Positions 1-14,500 of a DNA stretch of 64,000 bases are shown one piece after another. Both the position numbers and the translations under genes were made by a program. Position 1 is the first letter of the stretch. The number at the start of each line of letters is the position of its first letter. Source of the stretch: Sipunculus nudus. Its lineage: Eukaryota; Annelida; Sipuncula; Golfingiida; Sipunculidae. The stretch lies in assembly GCA_026874595.1 (NCBI GenBank), contig CM049308.1, positions 40,224,527 to 40,288,526 on the forward strand, read 5' to 3'. Under the pieces are notes generated by a model, which worked only from the letters and a program-made list of their open reading frames with translations, searched no databases and had not been told where the DNA came from.

Positions 1-1095
1 CAATAATTGTAAGTTACCTAATATGTTTGCAAAACTTAACAATCTTAATATTGAACGGGGGAAATTCTTCATACAATAGAGGCTGATATTCAAAAGAATT
101 GGTATTTTGGCAATCTTTGAATTATGGGCAACATAAAATGTTTGCTAATATTGATGTTACTGGATCATTAAATGTGAGATGCCATTTAAGCTACAGATTA
201 AATTATGGTTCAGATGTGGGGTATTATTCTCTAAGGTTTTATTTTTGCGAAAATTTCCCCTTTGCGAATTTCGTGAATTTGAAACCCTCATGAACAAAAA
301 TGCAACCACAGTATAACCTGTTCCACTACGCTTGTCATGCTGCTTTTTTTTCCTTATTATTTTTATGTAAGCCATACAAAATTTGCACCAAAGGCAAAAG
401 TAGAAAATGAGAAATTATTAATATCATTTATGTTTATGAGATAAATAATATTCACTTTATGACCTGATTGATGGACTTGTCTCTTGTATATCCTTGTTCC
501 CTGCCATGTCCATTTCATGTGGAAAGCTGTTGCAAAGAGTGAACTTGTTTTTCATATTCCATTTAAAATTGTTTACAGGAAATTAACTCAAGTTATAATT
601 ATTTTTTGCCTTTCACAAAAATAAACAGGAATAACAGGTTTGCAGGCATAGTGGAACAAACTGTAGTTTATCTCATTTGACCAGAAGAAGGTTAAAATGT
701 ACAGAAACCTTTCAAAGGAGATTTTAGCAGGGACAGTACTTGGGTACAGTGTGTGGACTGTTCAGATATACATTGTATTTCAGATATACAGATCTTGTTT
801 ATTTTCATCACACCCTGTGCTCCATTGTTATCTTGGGGGAAAATAACAGCAACATATGCCCTTATGTGCCAAATGAATAATAGTAATATGCCTGTTAAGG
901 TACAAGTGACATATATCTACAGACATGACAGGGTATGTGAAATATGGGAAAGGTGCCCACTACTTTTATGCAAGTCAGTGATTTTTCAGGCTACCTAACC
1001 AAATTTGATGAAGCATTTATTCAGGAAAAAAAAAAACCCAAGTTATGAAACAGTCAGCACCATGGGCTGAATGCATTCTCATATCATCTTAATAA

Positions 1096-1470
1096 AAACT
1101 AAAAATCTGCATTCTAAGGAATGCTAGCTTCTGTCATGTTTGGGGGTCCCTATTGTGGGATGTTCTCAAAACTGTATGCATTCAATTATTCAGCCATATT
1201 CTAGGTTTATTCATGCATAAGCGACTGTACATTTGTGAATATTCCTTGATGACATTTCTGAATCCAAATCATGTGCTGGATCCACACCAACATCTAATCA
1301 ATTCTTCATTGGCCCATTCCTGAAAGTTTTATGAAATTCCATTCATGATTGCGCAAGTTATGTTGTAAATGAGCATTCACAAATGTTGTGAACAAGCATA
1401 CACACAAACAAACACACACAGACAGATTAGGATGAACGCATACTCTCCTGGTGGAGGGTAAAGAAATCAG
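1096..1470 (+). mobile_element. TIR element family G, diverged copy
   Basis: The left end (AAAAATCTGCATT, then a GC-poor run into GTCATG) and the middle (GACATTTCTGAATC, GATCCACACCAA, TCTTCATTGGCCCA) match in order the copy at 31512-31820, which has clean terminal inverted repeats. The right end here is degraded (CTGGTGGAGGG, then AAAGAAATC). No coding capacity is seen. It is a non-autonomous DNA element, probably old. Confidence 0.6.
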
Positions 1471-2744
1471 TATAATCAGAACCAGCATATTGCCTGCAGT
1501 ACTTGATTGCAGCTAAGTCATGAACTTTTTGGTGGATGTTATATTCTGCAGTCTCACAGCATATGTACAGAGTACAAGTTGCAGCATCATATATCGCAGC
1601 AGATTTTTCTGTATTATCACATATGCTTCATGATACCAGCAGATGTAAAAACAAACGTTCTTTATTCTCTTAAGCTGTAAATCACTGGCTTCTCTCTAAT
1701 TTGAATGTATCTAAACCCATGTTCCAATGGTATACTTAAATGAGATTAAAATAATGTTAATACTTCTTGATTGGGTACATGCAGCTCTGCCAGTGTCAAA
1801 TGTGTTAAAGAAATGTTGTTATATAAAAAGAATCAGACATAAAAAAGACAGGTATGAATTCAAGTGATGTGGTGATTAAAATAATTCCTGGATCAGCTGC
1901 ATGAGTGATTTTATTTGTTTTAATTCAAACTATCATGCTGTTGACGTGACAGTTGTATGTCAGAAATTGGTTCACGTCTTGTCACTAGGTAGCACTTGTG
2001 TCATCAGCACAATTGCTGACATATATGTATTCTCCAGTGTTAGATTGATTGACTGGCTATAATTGCAACAAACTTGGGAGTAAACTTGCCTGTAGGTGTT
2101 TGCTGTTGTACAGCAGATTTAAAAAAGCAGTTTACCAGGGGTAGACATGTTGTACATGAAGCAGTAGTAGTTTTTCCACTCCAATGAGAGAGTCAACATG
2201 TCATTTGACTCTTTGTTTACTGGGAGGAAAAACTGCCTCTAGATACAAAACATTAAATTTATTTGTTATTTAATTAATTTTTATTCCCATACATATCAAA
2301 ATACAGATGCATCTGCAGATTTCTCGTTTTGTTGTGTTATAAGAATGCATCATGCACAGAAATCTTCAGGGGATTGAAGGAACTGTTTACAAAATTTCAC
2401 TTGTAAATTTACTAAATGTTGATTCATTTAGTAAATTTACTAATCGTTGATTCAATAATTGAAGCAAGATGAATGGAATTCAGTGTTTTGTGGTCTCGTA
2501 CCACTGCAGCATTTTGGGATTTCCTCTATTGCATATAACTTCTGCTCAAATTAACTGCAATATTTGTTGCTGTTACGGTAATAGTTAATCACTATACATT
2601 GACTCAGTACAGGCACTGCATCTGTTGATTAAATAGGGGTTGTGTTAGTGCTGTATTCCTTTATAATATCACGGTCTGTGATTCTCTGCTACAGATGTAT
2701 CATTATGTTTCACACGAATGTTCCTTGATTTATCCACTTGTGTA

Positions 2745-2960
2745 GGTTGGGTTAACACTCTGATATCATCAGCCATGGCAGTCTTGTCAGGCTTTTCACT
2801 TGCTTTCCTGTACTAATGGGCTCGTCATTCTCTTAGCTTTCTCATCACTGGGAACTATTATTGGTACAAGAACTGATGGATTCTAAATTATTAGCCCCTG
2901 TGACCAGTACCCATTCACTCCTGGGTCGAGCTGGCACACCGTAAAGGTAGTGTATACGGT
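2745..2960 (-). repeat. Fragment of tRNA-derived SINE (type 2)
   Basis: Shares the body of the element at 36830-37160: GATATCATCAGCC, GTCAGGCTTTTC, TTCTC/AGCTTTCTCA, and GACCAGTACCCATTCACTCC. The tRNA-like head is missing, so this is a truncated, diverged copy in the same orientation. Confidence 0.45.
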
Positions 2961-3820
2961 TGGGTCGTTCTGTGGAATTTTCAAATAGATTTTTTCAAGC
3001 ATACTTTTTTCATAACTTTGGATCATAATATAACTAAAAATTTCTGTTTGCATTTTTTCTTCCGCCATCTTGGATAAATGGCAGCCATATTAAAACCAGG
3101 GAAATATATCACTCTAAAACCATCAGTTTAGACAGGGGTAAGGCAAGAACAATTTGATATTCCTCAATAGAAAACTTTTCTTGGTTGATTCTAGGGTTAT
3201 TTTTCCTGTAGAAACAATTTCTGCTACCAAAAATGTTGTACTGACATATTTTATTAGATAATTTACCAGAAATTTGCATATTTGAATAAATTTGTGGAAT
3301 TAATGATATAATAAGTAAATTTATTGATTGTTTGGCTTGTTATTGAAAGAATTACAGATTTCAGGTACAAAACATTTGAACTTAATAAAATATAACATAT
3401 ATCTGTATAAAATCTGGATATCATAAAAAAAATATCTATTCAAGTTTGAATGAAAAAAAAAACAAAAAATTTTTTAGCTATATTATGATCCAAAATTATG
3501 AAAAAAAGTGTTTGCAAAAATCTACACCCCACACACAGCCATACAAAAAGCTTTATAATGTTCTTAATCAAGGTAAATAACACAGGACTTCTTTTATCCT
3601 TGCCATACACCTGTTTTTTTTTTGTTTTTTTTTCGTGGAAGAGCTATAAGTTATTGACCCGAAGAGGAATATACCAGTATTAAATATTTACTAAACATGC
3701 ATATCTTCAGAGCTGTTAAGGACATTTTTTGCATCACCTGATAAAACATGACCTTTAAATGTAGATGGGTTCTACCAATGAGCTGTTCCTGACTAGCCTA
3801 TCTTGAAGACCTTGTCTCAT

Positions 3821-3899
3821 ATTTAGATACCCCCGACTATAATCCTATTTAGATACCCCTGACTTTATTCCTATTTAGATACCCCTGAATATTATTCCT
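3821..3899. repeat. 26-bp tandem repeat, 3 copies
   Basis: Three head-to-tail copies of a 26-bp unit starting ATTTAGATACCCC, with a few substitutions. No other structure is seen. Confidence 0.85.
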
Positions 3900-4737
3900 A
3901 TGTATAAAGTATTTCTTGGCAGACATGTACAAAAAGGTTGTCCCAATTTGAACAGCCTCTGGTCTCTGTTGCTTTATATTCAGGGTCAGTGTTATAAACT
4001 TATCTTCAGAGTTATTTTATGTTATAATTTCTGTCTAACATATTTTTACCATCACATGTATGTAGTAACTGCATATTAAATGGAGACACTAAACCAGATA
4101 GTTCCTAGTATGTTCCTTAATACATTTATGTTTTCCTTAATACATTTGTTTAGCACTCTTCAAACTGAAATACACAAGAAATTTGGACTTTTAAGAATTA
4201 TCATTTCAAAACCATATTTCAAGAAGTGTAAGTGTACTTCTAATTTACTTTTAATTTTCTCAAAATTTGTATTTGCAAACTATTCATGATTTGGTTTTGA
4301 ACAACCAAAATATTTACCAAGACAGAAGCAGTATTGATATTGAATTATACCACTGAGAATGTGTTATAAAATGAATTGTCAGATCGTCTAAGTGCAGACC
4401 GACCACTTGTGCAGGTAGCATCATTTGACAAATTTCACATTATGTTTTATGTGGTATTTAGTGTTGACAATCAGATAAACTTGAGGGACACTGGTTATTT
4501 TATCAAGCATCATCATATAGCATTGAAAATATAAAATAAACTTCAGTTTTTAGCTACAGTTACAGTTATATTTGGATGAATATGTCAACCAGCACTTGCT
4601 GACATAGTGCCTATAGAATGTTGCATCCCATTTGTATAGGATCTTTCTGCAATCTGTTCAGCAAGGGTCATTCATTCATAACTGAATAACATAATAGCAC
4701 ATGCTTTGTTATCTGCCCACAAAAAATATGTATTTTG

Positions 4738-4740
4738 TTC

Positions 4741-4811
<71 letters not shown>

Positions 4812-4812
4812 T
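4738..4812. repeat. Compound microsatellite (TCTG)n(TC)n(TA)n
   Basis: Uninterrupted blocks of TCTG, then TC, then TA repeats, directly followed by the TA target site of the MITE at 4817. Confidence 0.97.
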
Positions 4813-4816
4813 TATA

Positions 4817-4989
4817 CAGTAAAACCTCGCCTAACAACCATCTCAGTTTAGTGACCAACTCAAAATAACAATAATAATGGTCCTTGTTCTTTTTATCTCT
4901 TTATATAAGACCTAACTTAGATGACCACCTAGAAAATGTGACCACTTTATTTTAGTCCCATTGGTGGTCAAAATTTCGAGATTTTACTG
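4817..4989. mobile_element. pogo/Tigger-like MITE with TA target site
   Basis: A 173-bp element with terminal inverted repeats CAGTAAAACCTCG / CGAGATTTTACTG (12 of 13 bases complementary), flanked by TA on both sides (815-816 and 990-991 of the 4-kb block). The interior repeats the theme 'gaccac...gtggtc'. TA target duplication and a CAGT-type terminus are typical of pogo/Tigger members of the Tc1/mariner group. No transposase is present, so it would need help in trans. Confidence 0.8.
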
Positions 4990-5680
4990 TAGTAATATTG
5001 TGTGTTATGGCCGGAGCCAAGTCATCTTGTCATATTGGAATTCACCATGCACTTCTAGGAGGCAACAGGTGTTATAACGAGTATACAAAATACTTGTGCA
5101 TAGGAGTCTTGCTGTTGATGAAAATGCACACATTACAGTTCAGAGGTCCTGTGATTGCCTATTTGTTAGTGAGGGTCTGTTATTTGTGATATTCACAAAA
5201 TGTAGAATATTGCAAAATAAAACCTCTTGGAGAAAGAACCCTCACATCATTGAAGGCAAGTCCAAAGGAAAAATATTGCTATTAATAATGATGTTAAATG
5301 TGTAAATTAACCAATAATGAACAGTAATTTCCTCTTGTTAGATGTTCACCTCAGGCCCCTGTCCAATCTTCATAATTTGCGAACATATTATTTATAATTC
5401 ATATAAAAAAGGATATGCTCTGTGCAGATTATTGTATGGCAAGTGCATAAAAATGGGACCCTCCCTAAAAAGTGAAAATCGCGAAGGTGATCACAGTAAC
5501 TAGATTTGATAAGGGGGCACATCACACTTTTATGCCCCCACTACCTTGTTGAAAAGATCCACAACTCTTCAATAGTGGTTATCCATACTAAGGACTGTGG
5601 CCCTGAGGGCTCTTTAAAGGGTACTCCTAGAATGCTTACTACCGGTAGTTATACATATTGCACCCAAAAACATGACATTA

Positions 5681-5720
5681 TATATATATCGATGTATGTA
5701 TGTATATATATATACACACA
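5681..5720. repeat. TA-rich microsatellite
   Basis: Alternating TATA/TGTA/TACACA repeats, imperfect. Confidence 0.8.
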
Positions 5721-6457
5721 GATTCCTTGTTAATCTGTCATTATCATCATTATGATGCTTAACTTGTAAATTGCATCTGTTCAGCATTCATATGTGGAAT
5801 TTTTGAATGATACAAACTTATATGGTGGCTGGTCCAATAGTTCATATAACTTTATATAGCATAACTCTCCTGTGCAGGAGAGAATTATATAATAATATTC
5901 TTTATCCATATAATTGAATAAAATGTATCTTTAAATATCTGCTGCTTAAACACCAACTGGGTCGGATTATTTAAACTCTGTTAATTACATATTATCAGTT
6001 TCTGTTAGTTACATAGTTCTAAAATCAGTTACATTTTTGACATTCATGAAACCAACAATACATAAAATTCTTCCTGGTGTATAAATGTCTGTCTGACAGA
6101 TATTATCTTCTGAATTTATTTATATCTGTCCTCCCATGTCGAGAGTAATACACTTTATATATTTATAAATATATAGGATGTTACAGGCAAAAAGGTCAGT
6201 AGTAGAAGTGAAATGACATGCCAGGGTTTGTAAATATTTCTGGTTGTTAATTTCAGGCATGTAGTTCATGGCAATTTGTCAGGGAGGGCATCTGTGATGC
6301 AACAATCGTTGATTTTGAATCAGAAGTTTTTTTTTTTTAATTATTGTAAACTATGGCATAAATGTATATATTTATATCAGTGTACTGCATGTACAATATG
6401 ATGTAGACAATGTTATGGGAATAAAATTTATATATCATGATACATTTATGCTTCTTG

Positions 6458-6568
6458 GTCTTGTCAGTACACGTGTTTGTCAGTACCCATGTTTGTTAGT
6501 ACCCATGTTTGTCAGTATCCGCGTGTTTGTCACCGTGTTTGTCAGTACCTGTGTTTGTGAGTATCAGT
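6458..6568. repeat. Short minisatellite (unit about 16-17 bp)
   Basis: About six imperfect copies of a GTTTGTCAGTACCC-like unit. It forms part of a 104-residue open frame that I do not regard as a gene. Confidence 0.8.
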
Positions 6569-8307
6569 CCTTCCACACAAGAGCAACAGCTGAAGTTAAA
6601 ATTGCACGCAAACGAACAGACAAAGAGGTAAAACCTTTAAATAAATACAATATTTCTTACAGAAAGGAATATTACATCAATGTGCAAACAAGTCAAGTTC
6701 CACACAACAAGGTAACAATAAGTCTGTAACAGTGGTTCATGTTCCCTGAAATTGGGCATTTCTTAAAAAGTAGTTGATCATCGTGAACAACTTCATGAGA
6801 AAGAGATTGTTACCAGTTGTTGATCATACAGAGCAAGTCCAGCAGCAAATGATTCATAAACAAATATTCTACCAAAACAACTCTTTATGCTCTTTAATTT
6901 TTTTTTTCAAATTTTAATTTTTTTTTTTAAAAACAATTTCAGCAGTATAGGATTAGCTTTTTCACAAAACAATGCTGAATTTGAGGGTTTTTTTCTATAA
7001 GCAGAAAACCTGCCAACAGTGATCCCATACTAGCAGCCACCATTAAAACAAAATGCCCGATGGGAGCCCGGGTACCTTTGATTTACTATACCCTCAAAAA
7101 GAAAAGTATTATCATTTAGGCTACTTCGTTACTACCGGTAAGCCACTTTTATAGTCCCAATGACCATGATTTAGAAGTTTAAAGGTATGTAAAAAAACAC
7201 TGATATTAAAAGCATGTGTAATTGGAACACTAAACAGAAAAGAAAAAGTTCATTCTTAATTCTGTTGCTCTTAAATTGATTTGCAGTTTAAATTTTTATT
7301 TGTTATAAAATCATTAGTTTGAGACCTTTCTCTTCACATAATGGATATAATAATTATTTATAAAAAAAACCGAAGCTTGTTGCACAGACAAAGTTGGAAT
7401 GAGAATCTCTTGTTAAAAACCACTGTTTATGAACACATATGGCCCAAATTTAATTTTCTGGTAAAAAATTATTCTACACCCCTTGTCCAGTGGGTAAGGT
7501 GCGTTTGCTCTGAACTCGTTCCACTGTCCAGCTGCTTGCAGAGGCTGTCTTTGCCTTGTGGATTTTATTCAAACTGCTGTTTCTTCTTAATTATTCAAAC
7601 TAGCTGTTCACGACAAATCTGATTCGAGCAATCTTGAGTACTTGTTACTGAGACATAACTGTTAAACATGATGTTATGACAATGCATGTGACCTTACAAC
7701 CAATAAGAGTTAAGGACCTTATCTATCAACTGCTGTAGATCATAAGAGCTGTTCAGTTTCTTTAAAAGAAAACATGGCCCAAACCAGATAATTTTGTAAA
7801 GCGTTTGCCTCGTTTCTGGCATATTGTGCCTTCCTGAATTCATGCACAGCATCAATGAGGCACAGTGCCCTTGATGGTTGTATACAGCAAAAGCTGCCTT
7901 TTGCAGACTTTGGATAGTTGGAGTGAAATAGAACAAATATAACATGACATGAGGCCAAAAAAAATTAAAGGTACGGTTCTCAGGCACCGCCCGCATCAAT
8001 TTTAACCCCCCACCTCAAAATTTTTTTTTCGATTTTTATCTTTCAAGAAGATAAATAATACAATTTTTGTAGTGCTTTTACCTGTTTAGCAAAAAAATTG
8101 TTACTTTCATGCTTTTCCAAGATCATATGACATTTATATCAAAACATACAAGAAAAAGGTAAAAAATAAAATACAGCCCGCCCACACTGATTTTCATTAA
8201 AAGATTGGACCCACATTTTAAAAAAGCTCCTAAAAATATCCTTATAGACAAATTCAACTGAGTGTCTCGTTACAGACTGATTTACATATACATTGTATGT
8301 CTTAGAC

Positions 8308-8582
8308 TCACAGGAGTCTCTGAAACACAAGGCCTATTCTTTTCCGTGCTACTTCTACTCGATCAACTGACACTTCAACTCTGTCCCCCAGTTCCAGCTG
8401 GTCCTTCCCATAATTCCTTAGGTTTCTCATTTTACTGACATGAACAAGTCCATTGATGCCCACACCAATATCAACAAAGGCTCCAAAGTGTGTCATGTTG
8501 GTCACCTTTCCTGTGAGGACTTTCCCTGGCACCAAGTCTTCAATGGATGTTAAACCTTCCCTGAACAATGGCTTTTCATATT
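8308..8582 (-). CDS. SRBD1: SRBD1 coding exon 17 (S1 domain, stop)
   Basis: Acceptor TTTTCAG directly before 8582 on the minus strand; the first two bases complete a Glu codon begun by exon 16. Encodes about residues 715-805, ending in TGA at 8308-8310. The S1 OB-fold is plain: [49 protein letters not shown]. This domain should be the RNA-binding surface. Confidence 0.97.
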
Positions 8583-11500
8583 CTGAAAACACAGACAACA
8601 GCAGAGTGGATTAATGAGCTTTGTCTTCATTGGATAAATGAAGGCTTGACATTAAGTGCTCATTAATACACATTTTACATATAATAAGATACTGGGATTA
8701 TTTTCTTAATTTGAACTATATAAAATTCCTCCAGACTTTTAAAGATAAAACATCAGCAGAGAAGATGCTAAAGAATGAATTTCAGGAAAGTTTGCCCAAA
8801 TTCTTGACTGAGTGTTCCAGTGGTATGCATGGCAAGAGATATTAATGGAATGCTCCACACTTTTATAGCAATACATCACTTTTTGTGCACAATAAAACAT
8901 TTACTTTAATCATTGTAACCCCTTGTGATACAATACAAAATCAATAATGTAGCAAAAGTGTATAATAATGAATTAAATAGGGAAAAATATAACATTCATC
9001 TAGTTTATGCATGCTGTCTGGGGGGTGGGGGGTTGTAGAGGGGAAGCCAAGCAAAGCTGGACCAAGCTAAGCTTGGCTGAATGTGTGTGGAGTGATTACA
9101 TAACACAGGTGAGGGCTCCATCACCCACTACACACCACACTTAAACTGGACTGGCCTGATGTAAACAATACTTGACATGGTGTCTAAACACTGGAATAAA
9201 AGCTTCTCATTTCAATCAATTCCTTTTAAAAAGAGTAAATCCTTATGTATACATCCTGTGAAAATTAAATCAACAGTACATACAGGGAAAAATGTGCCAT
9301 GGCCAAAGTTTGACAAAATTTAAGACACTGATTTTTTTATTATGCTAATAAATTAATAAGTGACCCATGGGTCATGACGCTAAGCTGACTGGGAAGCAAT
9401 TAGCAAAAGGAAATTTTATCATCAGAATGGTAGTATATACTCATTCAACTAAAGCATCAAACAGATTAACCAACAGGCCAAGATTTAGTCTGTATTTATA
9501 TATCTCAAAAATAGAGAAAAAATGTGAAAACTTTTAAAACTAGAATACGGGTAGCCGACAAGTGACTACGTGTATCCGCCAAAATCAGAGTGGAACAGGT
9601 GAAGTGAGGCATGGATTGAATGGCAAGGGGAAATAGAGTGAGGTATGTTGCATATTAGCATGGAAGTCTGCAGCCTAAATGTGTATGTAGGTTGTGCCAC
9701 CTACCACAAATCCAGAAAGCTGTCCAAGTTGTATACATATGCGAAATTTTAGGCAGAAAAGTCAAACCACTATATGTATATGAGTGATTTTAGCCCACGG
9801 CAGACAAACTGACAGACACTGTGCAAAAATGGTTTCAGGTGGCCCCTCCAGTTTTGTGTATGATAAAGACCTATGTAAGATCTGTATACATGCAAAATTT
9901 TGGCCGGATCATTTAAATGGTTCCCGGGATATGAGCTAGGATGTCCGCAGCATATACTAGAATGTAGGTGGCACCACCTGTCATAAATTGAAGAAAGCTA
10001 TACAGGATGTAAAAAGCTGCGAAATTTTAGGCAGATAGGTCAAACCACTGCCATGATATGAGTGACATTATCCCACGGCAGACAAACAGACAATTGCTGT
10101 GCAAAAATGGTTGCAGGTGGCCCCTCCAGTTTTGCGTATGAAAAAGACCTATGTGAGATCTAAACACATGCACAATTTTGGCCCAATCTGTCAAATGGTT
10201 CCTGAGATATGAACTTTTGATGTGTGAAGCGTTAACTAGAATTTAGGTGGCGCCACCTGTCATAAAATCAAGAAAGCTGTCCATGATGTATAAACCTGCA
10301 AAATTTTAGGCAGTTATGTCAAACAACTACAGAGAAATGAGTGATTTAAGGCCACGGCAGACAAACAGACGCTGTGGAAAAATGGTTGCAGGTGGCCCCT
10401 CCAGTTTTGTGTATGATAAAAACCTATGTGAGATCTGTATACATGCAAAATTTTGGCCCAATCATTTAAAAGGTTCCCAGGATATGAGCTTGGATGTCTG
10501 CAGCATATACTAGAATGTAGGTGGCACCACCTGTCATAAATTGAAGAAAGCTATCCAGGATGTATAAAGCTGCAAAATTTTAGGCAGATATGTCAAACCA
10601 CTGCCAAGATAGGAGTGACATTATCCCACGGCAGAAAACAGACAGTTGCTGTACAAAAATGGTTGCAGGTGGCCCCTCCAGTTTTGCGTATGAAAAAGAC
10701 CTATGTGAGATCTAAACACATGCACAATTTTGGCCCAATCTGTTGAATGGTTCCTGAGATATGAACTTGGATGTGTGAAGCGTTAACTAGAATTTAGGTG
10801 GCGCCACCTGTCATAAAATCAAGAAAGCTGTCCAGGATGTATAAACCTGCAAAATTTTAGGCAGTTATGTCAAACAACTACAGAGAAATGAGTGATTTTA
10901 GGCCACGGCAGACAAACAGATAGATGCTGTGCAAAAATGGTTGCAGGTTGCCCCTACAGTTTTGTGTATGATAAAGACCTATGTGAGATCTAAACACATG
11001 TACAATTTTGGCCAAATCGGTCAAATGGTTCCTGAGATATGAGCTTGGATGTGTGCAGCGTTAACTAGAATTTAGGTGGCGCCATCTGTCATAAAATTAA
11101 GAAAGCTGTCCAGGATGTATAAACCTGCAAAATTTTAGGAAGTTATGTCAAACGACTACAGAGAAATGAGTTATTTTAGGCCACGGCAGACAAACAGACA
11201 GACGCTGTGCAAAATGTGCAAAAATAGTTGCAGGTGGTCCCTCCAGTTTTGTGTATGTTAAAGACCTATGTGAGATCTATATACATGCAAAATTTTGGCC
11301 CGATCGTTCAAACGGTTCCCGGGATATGAGCTTGGATGTCTGCAGCGTATACTAGAATTTAGGTGGCACCACCTGTCATAAAATGAAGAAAGCTATCCAG
11401 GATGTATAAAGCTGCAAAATTTTAGGCAGATTTGTCAAACCACTGCCAAGATATGAGTGACATTATCCCATGGCAGACCAACAGACGCTGTGGAAAAATG

Positions 11501-14500
11501 GTTGCAGGTGGCCCCTCCAGTTTTGCGTATGAAAAAGACCTATGTGAGATCTAAACACATGCACAATTTTGGCCCAATCTGTCAAATGGTTCCTGAGATA
11601 TGAACTTTTGATGTGTGAAGCGTTAACTAGAATTTAGGTGGCGCCACCTGTCATAAAATCAAGAAAGCTGTCCATGATGTATAAACCTGCAAAATTTTAG
11701 GCAGTTATGTCAAACAACTACAGAGAAATGAGTGATTTAAGGCCACGGCAGACAAACAGACGCTGTGGAAAAATGGTTGCAGGTGGCCCCTGCAGTTTTG
11801 TGTATGATAAAAACCTATGTGAGATCTGTATACATGCAAAATTTTGGCCCAATCATTTAAAAGGTTCCCAGGATATGAGCTTGGATGTCTGCAGCATATA
11901 CTAGAATGTAGGTGGCACCACCTGTCATAAATTGAAGAAAGCTATCCAGGATGTATAAAGCTGCAAAATTTTAGGCAGATATGTCAAACCACTGCCAAGA
12001 TAGGAGTGACATTATCCCACGGCAGAAAACAGACAGTTGCTGTACAAAAATGGTTGCAGGTGGCCCCTCCAGTTTTGCGTATGAAAAAGACCTATGTGAG
12101 ATCTAAACACATGCACAATTTTGGCCCAATCTGTTGAATGGTTCCTGAGATATGAACTTGGATGTGTGAAGCGTTAACTAGAATTTAGGTGGCGCCACCT
12201 GTCATAAAATCAAGAAAGCTGTCCAGGATGTATAAACCTGCAAAATTTTAGGCAGTTATGTCAAACAACTACAGAGAAATGAGTGATTTTAGGCCACGGC
12301 AGACAAACAGATAGATGCTGTGCAAAAATGGTTGCAGGTTGCCCCTCCAGTTTTGTGTATGATAAAGACCTATGTGAGATCTAAACACATGTACAATTTT
12401 GGCCAAATCGGTCAAATGGTTCCTGAGATATGAGCTTGGATGTGTGCAGCGTTAACTAGAATTTAGGTGGCGCCATCTGTCATAAAATTAAGAAAGCTGT
12501 CCAGGATGTATAAACCTGCAAAATTTTAGGAAGTTATGTCAAACGACTACAGAGAAATGAGTTATTTTAGGCCACGGCAGACAAACAGACAGACGCTGTG
12601 CAAAATGTGCAAAAACAGTTGCAGGTGGTCCCTCCAGTTTTGTGTATGATAAAGACCTATGTGAGATCTAAACACATGTACAATTTTGGCCAAATCGGTC
12701 AAATGGTTCCTGAGATATGAGCTTGGATGTGTGCAGCGTTAACTAGAATTTAGGTGGCGCCATCTGTCATAAAATTAAGAAAGCTGTCCAGGATGTATAA
12801 ACCTGCAAAATTTTAGGAAGTTATGTCAAACGACTACAGAGAAATGAGTTATTTTAGGCCACGGCAGACAAACAGACAGACGCTGTGCAAAATGTGCAAA
12901 AATAGTTGCAGGTGGTCCCTCCAGTTTTGTGTATGTTAAAGACCTATGTGAGATCTATATACATGCAAAATTTTGGCCCGATCGTTCAAACGGTTCCCGG
13001 GATATGAGCTTGGATGTCTGCAGCGTATACTAGAATTTAGGTGGCACCACCTGTCATAAAATGAAGAAAGCTATCCAGGATGTATAAAGCTGCAAAATTT
13101 TAGGCAGATTTGTCAAACCACTGCCAAGATATGAGTGACATTATCCCATGGCAGACCAACAGACGCTGTGGAAAAATGGTTGCAGGTGGCCCCTCCAGTT
13201 TTGCGTATGAAAAAGACCTATGTGAGATCTAAACACATGCACAATTTTGGCCCAATCTGTCAAATGGTTCCTGAGATATGAACTTTTGATGTGTGAAGCG
13301 TTAACTAGAATTTAGGTGGCGCCACCTGTCATAAAATCAAGAAAGCTGTCCATGATGTATAAACCTGCAAAATTTTAGGCAGTTATGTCAAACAACTACA
13401 GAGAAATGAGTGATTTAAGGCCACGGCAGACAAACAGACGCTGTGGAAAAATGGTTGCAGGTGGCTCCTGCAGTTTTGTGTATGATAAAAACCTATGTGA
13501 GATCTGTATACATGCAAAATTTTGGCCCAATCATTTAAAAGGTTCCCAGGATATGAGCTTGGATGTCTGCAGCATATACTAGAATGTAGGTGGCACCACC
13601 TGTCATAAATTGAAGAAAGCTATCCAGGATGTATAAAGCTGCAAAATTTTAGGCAGATATGTCAAACCACTGCCAAGATAGGAGTGACATTATCCCACGG
13701 CAGAAAACAGACAGTTGCTGTACAAAAATGGTTGCAGGTGGCCCCTCCAGTTTTGCGTATGAAAAAGACCTATGTGAGATCTAAACACATGCACAATTTT
13801 GGCCCAATCTGTTGAATGGTTCCTGAGATATGAACTTGGATGTGTGAAGCGTTAACTAGAATTTAGGTGGCGCCACCTGTCATAAAATCAAGAAAGCTGT
13901 CCAGGATGTATAAACCTGCAAAATTTTAGGCAGTTATGTCAAACGACTACAGAGAAATGAGTTATTTTAGGCCACGGCAGACAAACAGACAGACGCTGTG
14001 CAAAATGTGCAAAAATAGTTGCAGGTGGTCCCTCCAGTTTTGTGTATGTTAAAGACCTATGTGAGATCTATATACATGCAAAATTTTGGCCCGATCGTTC
14101 AAACGGTTCTCGGGATATGAGCTTGGATGTCTGCAGCGTATACTAGAATTTAGGTGGCACCACCTGTCATAAAATGAAGAAAGCTATCCAGGATGTATAA
14201 AGCTGCAAAATTTTAGGCAGATTTGTCAAACCACTGCCAAGATATGAGTGACATTATCCCATGGCAGACCAACAGACGCTGTGGAAAAATGGTTGCAGGT
14301 GGCCCCTCCAGTTTTGTGTATGATAAAAACCTATGTGAGATCTGTATACATGCAAAATTTTGGCCCAATCATTTAAAAGGTTCCCAGGATATGAGCTTGG
14401 ATGTCTGCAGCATATACTAGAATGTAGGTGGCACCACCTGTCATAAATTGAAGAAAGCTATCCAGGATGTATAAAGCTGCAAAATTTTAGGCAGATATGT

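Larger units (their letters stand above)
1..8307. other. Intergenic / SRBD1 3' flank
   Basis: I recognise no conserved protein-coding exon here on either strand; the open frames are short, of low complexity and match no family I know. The part nearest 8307 should be the SRBD1 3' UTR on the minus strand. The first AATAAA I can find downstream of the stop on that strand is the complement of 7564-7569, but without a clear GU-rich element, so the 3' end is undecided. Repeats inside the interval are listed separately. The remaining stretches (about 1-1090, 1475-2740, 2965-3815, 3900-4735, 4992-6455 and 6570-8300) are AT-rich and show nothing I can name. Confidence 0.6.

Noticed and set aside
10316-14420. 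Four nearly identical 65-codon open frames (10316, 11707, 13385, 14223)
   Set aside because: They are the same stretch of a tandem monomer repeated; the frame is broken in most monomers and the product resembles nothing known.
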